Source: Mariannaea sp. PMI_226
Lineage: Eukaryota; Ascomycota; Sordariomycetes; Hypocreales; Nectriaceae
Reading direction: 5' to 3'
Assembly: GCA_024336345.1 (NCBI GenBank)
Contig: JANFOG010000012.1
Span: 744,001-808,000 of the forward strand
DNA length: 64,000 nucleotides
The notes beneath the pieces are model-generated. The model saw nothing but the letters and a program-made list of their open reading frames with translations. It was not told where the DNA came from and did no database searches. Positions 23,700 to 32,791 of this stretch are shown one piece after another. Numbering within the stretch: the first letter of the stretch is position 1; each line of letters opens with the position of its first letter. Made by a program: the position numbers and the translations under genes.

Positions 23700-24533
23700 G
23701 GAGAAGGATCAGGTATACGGCAATATTGGAGTTTTTGGTTTGCATTTTCTGGATAAGGGGGAACTGGGGATAGATGGGGTAAAACACAATGGACTTTTCT
23801 TTTTTTTCAAAGGGTTATAGACTAGGCGCTCAATAATGATACCACGTCTGTTCATAAGTCATTGGTTTCCGCTGTGCATGTTCTTCGATAGAGGCCTAAC
23901 AAGAAGCAAGCCGTGGGCTAAATTCGAGTATTGACGGTTTCGTTGGTGCGTAGACTTCATGGTTCTTGCCGGTGTACATAAATGCGTATATTGCTCTTGC
24001 TCTGCTGGTCATGGAATCTCGTCATGGTATTTCTGAGTGTTGAAGTTGTTAAGTGATGTCAAACAGTAGTACGTTTCCCCGCCATTTCGATAAGTGTGAG
24101 GTAGTAGATAGTCAACGTTGAGCATGCATCGTACTACGCTGACGTCACAAGGGGGAGGGCAGTTATTGCACACTATTGGTGCTACAATTTGATGGGACAT
24201 GTTGTCAAACCAGGATGTTTGGGTGGCGGGACGGCTGTCTTAATCTAGTAACCGACATATCTCAATAGGCACACCAAGTGCACAGCTCTGTAGGCTCCAC
24301 CGTATCAAATCACAGTATGCATCAGATATTGGCACACTACACACTGTGATTAGTCACCCTCGGTTAAGCAGTTGACCCCACCAGGGCCACAAACCCTACC
24401 CCCGAAAAAAGTTCACCAATCTGAGTTACACTCGAATCGCAACCACGGAGATTTGAGCTTTCAACCCTCACGCCTCGACAATTCCACCACCCAACGCAAC
24501 ATCCCCCCCTTCTCTCCCAACAATACCGCAAAA
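23700..24533. other. Intergenic, ZIP 3' side and rps19 promoter
   Basis: About 830 bp. The first part is presumably the ZIP 3' UTR. The last 170 bp before the rps19 ATG are C-rich, carry a telobox-like motif (24391-24398) and a CCAAT at about 24416, and end in an A-rich leader. The minus-strand frames here (24009-24200, 24461-24992) have no recognisable content and lie across the rps19 5' exon and intron. Confidence 0.55.
24391..24398 (+). promoter_or_regulatory. Telobox-like motif AAACCCTA in the rps19 promoter
   Basis: AAACCCTA lies 136 bp upstream of the S19 start codon. Related motifs bound by Tbf1-type factors control ribosomal-protein genes in several fungi. The same octamer occurs elsewhere in this window without a ribosomal gene (about 899-906), so on its own it is weak evidence. 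Confidence 0.35.
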
Positions 24534-25411
24534 ATGGCTGGCGGAGTCACCGTTCGCGATGTCGATGTAGGTACTCCCTGATGAAAACCCCAAAACAGCA
24601 GAACACAGAAGATAGAAATACGACCCCTCCATCCCTCGAAACTTTTTTTCTTTCGAAATGTCCACCACCCCCCGAACAACCTCGACGACTTGGCGATACA
24701 ATCTTCCAAAATAGCCACTGCCGCACACGAAGGCGCTAGCTGTCTCGTAAGCGCGTTGGGGGAAAAACCAAACTTGACGTTGCTGCGTTTCAGCCCGCCG
24801 ACGAGGGCGAATAGTGAGGAAATGGGATTTTGAGGAGCAGGCGCGAGGGAGTCGAAAGACTTCTGACGACGGAATCATGCTAATGGGTATTTTTGTAATC
24901 AGGCGCAAAAGTTCATCACTGCCTATGCTGCGTTCCTGAAGCGTCAGGGCAAGCTGCCCATCCCCGGTATGTTGAAACCCAAATAGCAACAATCATAACC
25001 TTGTTGTACTTTCGAGAGAGAAAAAAAATCATTGATTCTAACATACCTTTTCTAGGTTGGGTTGACACCATCAAGACTGGTCCCGCCAAGGAGCTCCCTC
25101 CCCAGGACATTGACTGGTTCTACGTCCGTGCTGCCTCCATCGCCCGCCACGTCTACCTCCGCAAGACCGTCGGTGTTGGCCGTCTCCGCAAGGTCCACGG
25201 TACCGCCAAGAACCGTGGCAACCGCCCCTCTCACCACGTCGATGCCTCCGGCTCCGTCGACCGAAAGGTCATGCAGTCCCTCGAGAAGATTGGCGTTCTC
25301 GAGCAGGATGAGGACAAGGGTGGCCGCCGCATCACCCAGGCTGGTCAGCGTGATTTGGACCGAATTGCCCAGACCACCGCTGAGGCCGAGGAGGAGGAGG
25401 ATGACGAGTAA
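24534..25411 (+). CDS. rps19: 40S ribosomal protein S19 (eS19)
   Basis: Three exons: 24534-24566, 24903-24966 and 25056-25411, giving 150 residues. Intron 1 (336 nt) starts GTAGGT and ends AATCAG. Intron 2 (89 nt) starts GTATGT and ends TTCTAG with a TCTAAC branch site. The product begins MAGGVTVRDVDAQKFI and contains the eS19 hallmarks WVDTIKTG, DIDWFYVRAASIARH, the GVGRLRKVHG loop and RRITQAGQRDLDRIA. It is a structural protein of the small ribosomal subunit and is needed for late 18S rRNA processing. The acidic EEEEDDE tail is common in fungal copies. The long first intron after a tiny exon is typical of fungal ribosomal-protein genes. Strong C-ending codon preference in exon 3 fits high expression. 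Confidence 0.98.
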
Positions 25412-26408
25412 AAAATTGGCTGGGTATCCTGGAATTTTGGGCGTAACGGGTCATTAGATTTGTCATGTATGAATGAGATTCCCCGACATTGGGTCATTCG
25501 GTTTGGTCAATTGGACCCGTCCAAGCTTGTCGAATCACTTATTGTGTCCGATTGCAAAGAAAGTGTGTGTGCATGTTTTCCCTCTCGTCTTTGACCAGAT
25601 TGTGGATCTCCAGCCTTGGACTTTCCATCATCACTGTTCTCTGCTGCCAGTCGTATCTCTTCATTGGATTGGTTCGATCGAAGCGTTCTTAGGCTAATTA
25701 TCGCTACGATGAGAGGCTCCTGTCTGTCGTTGTATACATGATGGGAGAGGAATATCAGTCCAATCAGAGGAGTCCGTTTGGATATCTGTTTCGTAGCTTA
25801 TCATTTCATGGGCAAATTAAATGTCGTCCCTACAAACTCACGCTATGGCAACCTTTCCTCAACTCCAATCTCATGCGAGCAGCTTCAACTCTGCTTGAGT
25901 CGACACATATCCTTGACTTTGTAACGCATCTTTTTCATGGTTATTTTCAAGCAGGTCTCCTAGCAAATGGACATCGTTTCATTATTACTATGCGAAGCCT
26001 TCCCCTTTGTCCTCGGTTTGAACGACATTGGAGAGCCGTTTGGTCTCGTGTCGGTGATTCACATCTGAATATCTGCATTTGGGCGGATGCATGAGCAAGT
26101 GCTGTTGAAGAAGAGACAGTGATACAATACTTCACGGAAACCGGAACACCTTGTTGAACAAACCTTTGCTCTCCTTGAGGAGTTAATTCAGTACTTCAGA
26201 CCGATAAGTGATCTGAGTTAGTCTCAGAACACTCACCCTAACCATATTATTTCTTCTATTGTAATAGTTACGAGGTCAGTTGATTCCATTGAGGAACTTT
26301 TTTCGTCAACTACCTTAAAACTGACGACCCTACAAGAATATCGTATGCTCTGCTAAGAGAAACTATTGTCAAGATTTCAACGAGGTTCAAGCCATTTCTA
26401 CGAACAAG
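25412..26408. other. Intergenic, rps19 to deaminase-like gene
   Basis: About 1 kb. The first 300 bp are probably rps19 3' UTR. A plus-strand frame at 25738-26094 (118 codons) has no recognisable motif and no splice partner, so it is not called. The last 150 bp before 26409 should hold the promoter of the interrupted gene. Confidence 0.5.
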
Positions 26409-27947
26409 ATGGAGGATTCTGAGGAACACGCTCATCCCTTACCGGTTTTCATATCGCCCAACAGTGCATCCTCACCATTCTTCTACTTTCGCCATGTCAT
26501 CAACGCCGAAGACGCCGTCTTGCAAGTCCAAGTCATTGGTCCGAACATAAAGTTCGACTTCACTCATTCACGAGCAAGGGCTCTGCTTCCAACATCAAGA
26601 ATCAAGATCAGCCTTGAGCGGAAAACCACAGGGTTCATTGCTCTTGTCACATCCACCGGAGACCGCGTGGTCCTCGCAGCTGCAGAGAGTGGTCACGGTG
26701 CTGGCAGCTATGGCGACCTACTAGATGCACCTCCCGGAATTCTCGCTAACTCGCTCTGGGCCCGGAGGGTAACCAGAGTCTCCAGACTCATCGGTGTGTC
26801 TATGAAAGGTCCCTTCGACAACCTGCGGTGTCCGATAGGAAATGGGGAAGGCTTGTTTCAAGGAGCCCACGTCGAGGTGAAGCTGGCCGTTCACGGGGTC
26901 TTTGCTCTCTTGAACATGTTCAACATCACAACCGACTTCGACAACGTCGGGATGCACCACCTACGAAGCCTTCGAGATGCGTCCTAGCAGGACGGTACTC
27001 ATCCCTCTCTGGAGGTGTACTTTTCCAGAAAGAACTGCCATCGCTGTGGGAAATTTGTACGCACACTTGCCGAGGTGACTGGTGTTTCGATTCAGCTCCT
27101 CTGGAAGCACCGCTTGGAGCTCAAGACATATCCACAATCGGGGCTCATGCCATCCATTGGGTCTAGGAGGCCGAGACAAGAAGAACAAGGGGCTGAAGAG
27201 ATACTTTTTGATGACCAAGACATTGACTTTGGCGACGAAGGGTTCAGAGGGGACTCTGATGATGAGACTGTCGGCGGGGAGGAATCTGAAGAAGATGATG
27301 AAGTGCAGCTTGTCGACACCATAGATCTGATTTCTCATCCTGCCATCTCCATCAGTCCAGGGCCACAAGAAGAGGGATCGCAAGCCATCATTTCTATCAG
27401 TCCCGGACCGCCTGAGCCACACCCAGCAGACGATTATCTCGATGGCCTCGCCTATCGGGTGGGCCAATTGGAATCATCACCCGACGGCGCAACCAAGGCG
27501 ATAGTCCAGTTTGCAACGAAAATGGTGGACAGCAACATCAGCTGGCTCCCAGCTGAGAGCACTCCAATCAGCAGCAGTAGCAGCAAAGGGGCCGACAGCA
27601 ACAGTACTAGTAGCAGTAGCAACAGTAACACCAACTCCAGCGCCACCACCGCTTCTAGCACTATCAACAAGCCGCTGCCAGCGACCCCCGAGACCGAACC
27701 GCCTGCGTGGATGCTAGGTAAGCAACACTCGCATCCGCCTTTGGATGGCAGCAGCGACAGCGATAGCGACAGCTGGGAGTTTTCCGGCCGCAGAGAGAGC
27801 AAGTCCCCGTGCATACGGGCAGCGAAACGCGGAGGTATATTCCGAGATAGATCGCCGAGCCGCTACTCGGCCACGTTTGGGGAGCGGCTGGATAGATCGG
27901 AGTCTGCCAATATCAGAGTTGAGATTCCACTGAGACGGGAATTTTGA
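26409..27947 (+). CDS. Deaminase-like zinc protein whose frame is interrupted by one in-frame TAG
   Basis: ATG at 26409 opens a frame that runs to TAG at 26985-26987 (codon 193) and then continues in the same frame, with no other stop, to TGA at 27945-27947 (512 codons counting the TAG). HVE lies at codons 154-156 followed by a helix-like stretch (KLAVHGVFALLNMF). CHRC lies at codons 210-213 after a strand (LEVYFSRKN) and is followed by a helix and the strand SIQLLWK. HxE plus CxxC in this order is the zinc and catalytic signature of the cytidine-deaminase fold, so both halves are needed. Termination at codon 193 would remove CxxC. After codon 250 the protein is acidic and then Ser/Asn-rich low complexity. 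Substrate and family name are unknown. Possible explanations are A-to-I editing of the stop, readthrough, a cryptic intron, sequencing error or recent inactivation. The fold call is my inference from motifs. Confidence 0.65.
26980..26994 (+). promoter_or_regulatory. Perfect 6-bp hairpin with the stop codon's A in the triloop
   Basis: CGTCCT (26980-26985) pairs perfectly with AGGACG (26989-26994) around the loop AGC. The TAG stop spans the stem end (T26985) and the first two loop bases (A26986, G26987). A U at -1 and placement in a hairpin loop are the reported preferences of A-to-I mRNA editing in Sordariomycetes. The hairpin itself is seen directly; its function is inferred. Confidence 0.55.
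27568..27660 (+). repeat. AGC/AGT/AAC codon repeat coding a Ser/Asn run
   Basis: Imperfect trinucleotide repeats encode a stretch dominated by Ser and Asn, then Thr and Ala, in the tail of the interrupted gene. It is in frame and lies downstream of the CxxC motif. It is probably a disordered linker. Confidence 0.75.
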
Positions 27948-28250
27948 ACGGTTAATGGCTGCTTCGTATCAATGAGGGTCTATCTTGTTTCGATAGGCAA
28001 AAAAGAGGACTCAATTACTATGGAACGATTCATTCTGCACTGAGGCTGAATGCTGAAGGGCAATCCCTATGTACGATCGTTACTGCAACTCGGCTTCAAA
28101 GGGAATGAATTATGATTTGATTGTATTAATGACTATTAAATCCCGCAATATAAAATAATTCATGATGACTGTTACTCCAATAACGCTATTCCGTTTATCA
28201 TGTCATGCTCTCTACCTCTATGGCCTCGGGCCACCTCATGTATTCCGTGT
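27948..28250. other. Convergent 3' spacer
   Basis: 303 bp of AT-rich sequence between the stop of the deaminase-like gene (plus) and the stop of the PXB/DUF3818 gene (minus). The 3' UTRs of the two convergent genes must share or overlap this space. No other element is seen. Confidence 0.6.
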
Positions 28251-30683
28251 TTATTGCCCCTTAATTCCCTGGAGAAGCGCCCGAAAACTTTCTCTCAGCT
28301 CCTTTACCACAATATCGACATTGGGTGGTTCAAGGCCCTCATCTGCTGCCGCTGGTTGGTTGGGCAGTTCCTTTACTGTAACCGAAGTGTCTGCCATCGT
28401 CTTTCCAGCAGTAACGCTATTCTTTGCATCCTTTCCGTACCGAAGTGCACCATGTGGTCTGTCGGGCGTGATTGCTGTGGAGTCCAACAAACCCTGCCAT
28501 TTATATAGATACATTCCTGGACCGCTCATGCTGCTCCCAGGTGAGACTGAGTGGCAACTCGAACTGGAGCTGCAACTAGACCGCGACCCGGGCCGAGAGC
28601 TTGACCTTGATCTGGAGCTGCATGGCGAATTACAACTCGACTTGGAAGAACAGTCAGAGCCTGAGTCCGAGTCGCAAGGAGAAGAGTCGAGGATGCGCTG
28701 GAGGCGGCGGTGAGAAAGGGATGCGAGAGATGAGAGATAGGTGGCGTGAGCGTGGAGTGCTGTGAGTACTGGTTGCTTGGAAGTCTCCGGAAGAGAATCG
28801 AAGAGGCTGTTGAGACGTTCTTCCATGAGGCTCACATCGGAACCACTCTCAGTCGTCTTGGTTTCTCGCTTCGCACTAAGCTTTGGATCCTTCCCCATCA
28901 CATCCGTCTTGTACGTCGTCGGTCGCGGTTTTCGCTCTTGCTGGAACTTCACCCTGGCCTCCACGCACCATATTTTCATATCATCCCAAATTGCTGGGCA
29001 AGTCTTCGCCACAGAATGGACCAGGCTGTACACGAATCCGCGGTTTCTCATTAGTAATTTGACGTAATCCTCGACGCTGGGCATCTCATAGGGCTTATCG
29101 GAGGATTCCCCGTTTCGGAGGAACCGCCAGCCGCTTGATGATGCCTCGTCCTTCTTGGGCTTGCTGGTTTTGATGAAGTCATCAACGAATGCTTCGTACG
29201 CCTCAAAATGCTCTCGCCGATTCAACTTGGAATGTAAAGCGCGAATGATGGGTTCCGCCGCGGTGAAGGCATCCTTTATGGAGCCAGTAAAGAGATCCGG
29301 CGGTTGGCGGCACAAGGTGGCACTAATGCATTCGCGGTCGCGAACAGAGAGGAGGGCGGAGTAGTACTGGAGACATTGGGTATGCTTCTGCTCTGTCAAG
29401 TCCTTGTTGAGGCCTGCGTTGGATGCATTGAGAATAGCAGTTATGATGGATTGAGAATGCATCATACTAGAAGACCGCACAGCTTGATGCTCGTCTCGCC
29501 CTTGAGCAATATGATCCCGGATCGCCTGCAGCATTTCGTCGCTTGGACGTTCTTTGGCCTTCTCAATTTTTTCTGCACTTTTGCGAAATTCGCTGGCGTC
29601 CCAAGACAGCACCATACTTATAATCCTCTGAAGGAGATTCATACCATCGTCAGCGTTGGCTGTTAACCCGACCCAGTTTGTGATGCTAGTCACACTCATT
29701 TTGGCGAGGAGAATGCGCAACATGGCGTTAATCATCACTGTAGCGTTGCCCAGGCGTAGTGTTTGCTTGATCATCTTGTATGGTATTAAGTTATGGATAT
29801 TTTCAAGAAGTTTGAGGAGATATTGTCCTTCTGCAGATTGGACAAAAATATGGTGCATTAAGGTCGCGAGACTGTTGCAAAGTTAACTGGTGTGAACGCA
29901 GGATGCTAGAGACGAGCATTAAACGTACTGAATGATAGCATACTGGGCGGCGGCCTTCACAGCTGGGGAGTAGGCCTCGAGATCATCTGTTTCATTGAGA
30001 TAATCAAACATTTTGTCTGCGAGATCACCGTAGATGAGATCATCGACAATATCATCCCAAGCTCTGGTGAGGTCCTCGGCCTTTGTGTGATCATATGTGC
30101 GGTCAACCCCAATATCGTCATTTTTGATCTTGTGAGGGCGCTTCTGCTTCACGCCGCCCAGTGCTCCTCGTGCGATCATCTCAATGAGCCCGCTCGATCC
30201 CGTTGCCAGGATCTTCCTAATTCCCAGAGCGCCCTTGTCGTAGCTTTCGGAGAGGTCTGCCTCGCCGAATCTAACGAGAAGTCCCTGGACTTTTACAGAC
30301 CAAAAGTCGCGGGGCAGGTCTTTTACGCCGGGAAGCCCGATGACAAATGTTGAGAGCAGCATCTGCAACAGCGGAGATGTTGACGGCCCCAAATATTCCT
30401 CATTTTGCTTCTCCTCCTCAACCTCGGGCTCTTTTGGCTTGGAAGACCTGAAAAAGGAGGTTGGGGTCCTCACTCGAGGTGTCCCAGGCCTTGAGTTAAC
30501 TGGTGTAGGAGCCAAGCTTTTCCGGCCTGTTTGCCGGACGACGCTAGGGCCAGTGAAGGGAAATCCATAGCTAGTCACCGCAACAGAGGACTTGAAGCCC
30601 TCAATCTCGGCGTAAGTCTCATGATGGGTGAGAATGTCAAAGAGCGCATGCGTCTGTTCTGATGTCAGACCTCCAGACGGCAT
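28251..30683 (-). CDS. PXB/DUF3818-type fungal membrane-associated protein (yeast Ypr097w/Lec1-like)
   Basis: Two exons on the minus strand: 30683-29929 and 29871-28251, giving 791 residues. The 57-nt intron starts GTACGT and ends CAACAG, and splicing restores a smooth reading (AAQYAIIHLATLMHHIF). The N-terminal part (LTSEQTHALFDILTHHETYAEIEGF, then PLLQMLLSTFVIGLPGVKDLP) resembles the PX-associated PXB domain. The second exon (LENIHNLIPYKMIKQTLRLGN onward) resembles DUF3818. I see no PX domain between them, although yeast Ypr097w has one. The PX-containing relatives bind phosphoinositides and sit on membranes, with roles in lipid homeostasis. Near the C-terminus is an unusual Ser/Cys-rich repeat of about 55 residues. 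The start is the ATG giving MPSGGLTSEQ; a GTG 33 bases upstream is not a fungal start. Confidence 0.82.
28540..28690 (-). repeat. Ser/Cys-rich coding repeat in the PXB/DUF3818 gene
   Basis: Imperfect short repeats encode a Ser-dominated stretch with regularly spaced Cys and Arg residues (units such as CSSKSSCNSPCSSRSRSSS). It is in frame and probably disordered. The high cysteine content is unusual for a cytosolic low-complexity tail. Confidence 0.7.
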
Positions 30684-31712
30684 GATGCATGTAGCTTGGT
30701 GGGGCCATAAAACCACAGCTATGAAATGGCCTCAGGAGAGAATGGAAGCAATAAGGAAGCGGTCAAATGAGTAATAAGAGGCGATGGGCAAAGGGAACTG
30801 CCATCTGAGTTTCTGATCGACTCTACTGTTCGCATTCAGGGGGGAAGAAACAAAAAAAGAAGGTCAAATTTCCCTGGTAATCGGGCTTTGAAGCCTCGTG
30901 AGGTCTGTTTGTACCAGGTTACCTAACTGCGCCCTACATTTGTGCACATGTCACTGTAGTGTGTACTGTACGAAGTACTTGGCAGTGACAGTTTCTTGCT
31001 AGAGGTACCAAGGAATGCGAAATGGCAGCAGCGCTGAGAATGGCTGTGGCCCACTTTCAGTTGCCACACTGCCCCGCTAGCCGCATTGTGGAGGAAGCTG
31101 TGGCAATGAAGTTGGTTCCCTCAGCCAAATGAGTTGACGTTGATGACACCTTCATTAGGTAGACTCAGAAGTTGAGCTGTAATCATAAAACACTTTTTTT
31201 TGTGCGCCAAACAAATAAGGATGTTACAAGGAAAAAGAGTCACGTGTAAAAGGGCAACTGAAAACCCCCGTTCTTGGCTTTGCTTCACCACGAGTCTTGG
31301 GTGTTGTCGTTTCTACACCCAGGATGTAACAAAAAAGAAAAGCGTAACCGTGACAACTAAATAATACATCGAGAGAGTGCCTTGTTATCAAGATTATATT
31401 GCTTCTTACTTGCAATTTTTTTTTTTTAGCAACACATTCACTTCTAGCTACCTATAGAGTATCATCTTTATGCTTCTGTGTCACCCAGCTCCATTGGCCC
31501 TGAAAGAGAGCTGTTACTGACTACAAGGATCCAAGCTTATCGATAAGAGGACCTTCCCTTTCACGTTGAGGCGGGCTTGCTAGAGCGGGGCAAACGCTTG
31601 TCAACCTCCAGCACCTTACCAACTTCAACTGCCTGAAGTCACCTTCATCCTTCTTCGTCTCCGTCTCCGTCTCGTCCCCGTCGCGCTTCTGAGGAAGACT
31701 CGGGTCGTCACG
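30684..31712. other. Divergent promoter region between the PXB/DUF3818 gene and csn5
   Basis: 1029 bp between two divergent starts, so it should hold both promoters. It contains poly-T/poly-A runs near 31194 and 31420 and a GTACTGTACGAAGTAC near-palindrome at about 30962-30978. No gene is supported here. The minus-strand frame at 31224-31415 has no motif. Confidence 0.6.
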
Positions 31713-32791
31713 ATGGAGGCGTCTGCTCTCAAATCTTGGGGTGGGCTTGCCCCCGGTCTTGACTCTGATCCCCTCACATCCTGGTGCTAACCAATATCAT
31801 AGAGCTGGACAATAATGTCCAGTTGGTCGATCCGAAGCGGGACGCTCTCTACAACTACGACGCCGAAGCTATTAAAAACACTACAGATTCGAGGCCATGG
31901 ACTCGAGATCCAAATTATTTCAAGCATGTGCGCATCAGTGCTGTCGCCCTCATCAAAATGACCATGCACGCACGATCCGGGGGTAATCTGGAGGTCATGG
32001 GCTTGATGCAGGGCTATGTTGACGAGGAAACATTTGTTGTCACCGATGCTTTCCGTCTACCTGTAGAAGGCACCGAAACCCGCGTCAACGCTCAGGATGA
32101 GGCAAACGAGTATATCGTCGAATACCTCAATCTCTGCCGGTTACAAGGACGCCAAGAGAACGTCGTGGGATGGTACCATAGTCACCCTGGCTACGGGTGC
32201 TGGCTCAGTGGTATCGACGTTGATACCGAGAACATGCAGCAGAAATACCAAGATCCTTTCCTTGCTGTTGTTATTGACCCTGACCGTACCATCAACGCTG
32301 GCAAGGTCGAAATTGGCGCCTTCAGAACCTATCCCGATGATTATAAACCCCCAAGTACCGGCGATGCATCGGAAAAGGCGGTGCCTCTTGCCAAAGCGGC
32401 CGAATTTGGTGCCCACGCAAACCGCTACTACAGCCTTGAGGTATCTCACTTCAAGAGCTCTCTCGACTCCCATCTCCTCGAGCAGTTGTGGCACAAGTAC
32501 TGGGTACAGACCCTCAGCCAGAGCCCACTACTCACCAATCGCGATTTCGGCAACAAGCAGATGCTGGATCTAAGCTCCAAGATTAAGGAAGTCACAACAA
32601 CCATAGCGCGCAACAGGTCATCACAGGCCATGGTAATGGGTGGCGGCCGGGTCAAGGTCACTGATAGGATTGTGGATAAGCTGGCCAAAGAAACAAACCT
32701 CATTGCTAGCAAGGAGCGATCAGGATTGATTGCAGGGCAAATCAAGGCAAACGTCTTCAACAACCTTGGAGAAAACTCCTCAGCAGAATGA
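31713..32791 (+). CDS. csn5: COP9 signalosome subunit 5 (CSN5), JAMM metalloprotease
   Basis: Two exons: 31713-31740 and 31803-32791, giving 338 residues. The 62-nt intron ends TGCTAAC-CAATATCATAG and is required, because unspliced reading hits a TAA. The spliced N-terminus, MEASALKSWELDNNVQLVDPK, matches CSN5 orthologues. The MPN+/JAMM zinc site is complete: Glu73 in EVMGL, then HSHPGYGCWLSGID with His135, His137 and Asp148. The 62-residue spacing from Glu to the first His equals that of human CSN5 (E76/H138). The enzyme removes NEDD8/Rub1 from cullins and so controls SCF-type ubiquitin ligases. In filamentous fungi it affects development and secondary metabolism. The oddity is a weak 5' splice site, GTGGGC. 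The length is close to the human 334 residues. Confidence 0.97.

Noticed and set aside
24567..24902. Box C/D snoRNA inside rps19 intron 1
   Set aside because: TGATGA lies only about 13 nt from the donor, and the only CTGA is about 280 nt away. There is no terminal stem or box C'/D' pair.
26877..26987. A 111-nt in-frame intron (GTGAAG to CCTAG) that would remove the TAG of the deaminase-like gene
   Set aside because: It would excise the helix right after HxE, has a poor donor and no good branch site, and would leave too short a gap between HxE and CxxC. It is kept only as an alternative to test by RNA-seq.
26985..26993. Programmed stop readthrough signal after TAG (CAR-type context)
   Set aside because: The next codon CAG fits the first part of the CARNBA-type consensus, but the following GAC does not. 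Editing context and hairpin fit better.
30684..30716. Upstream extension of the PXB/DUF3818 protein by 11 codons
   Set aside because: It would start with GTG; the ATG at 30683 gives the expected N-terminus.
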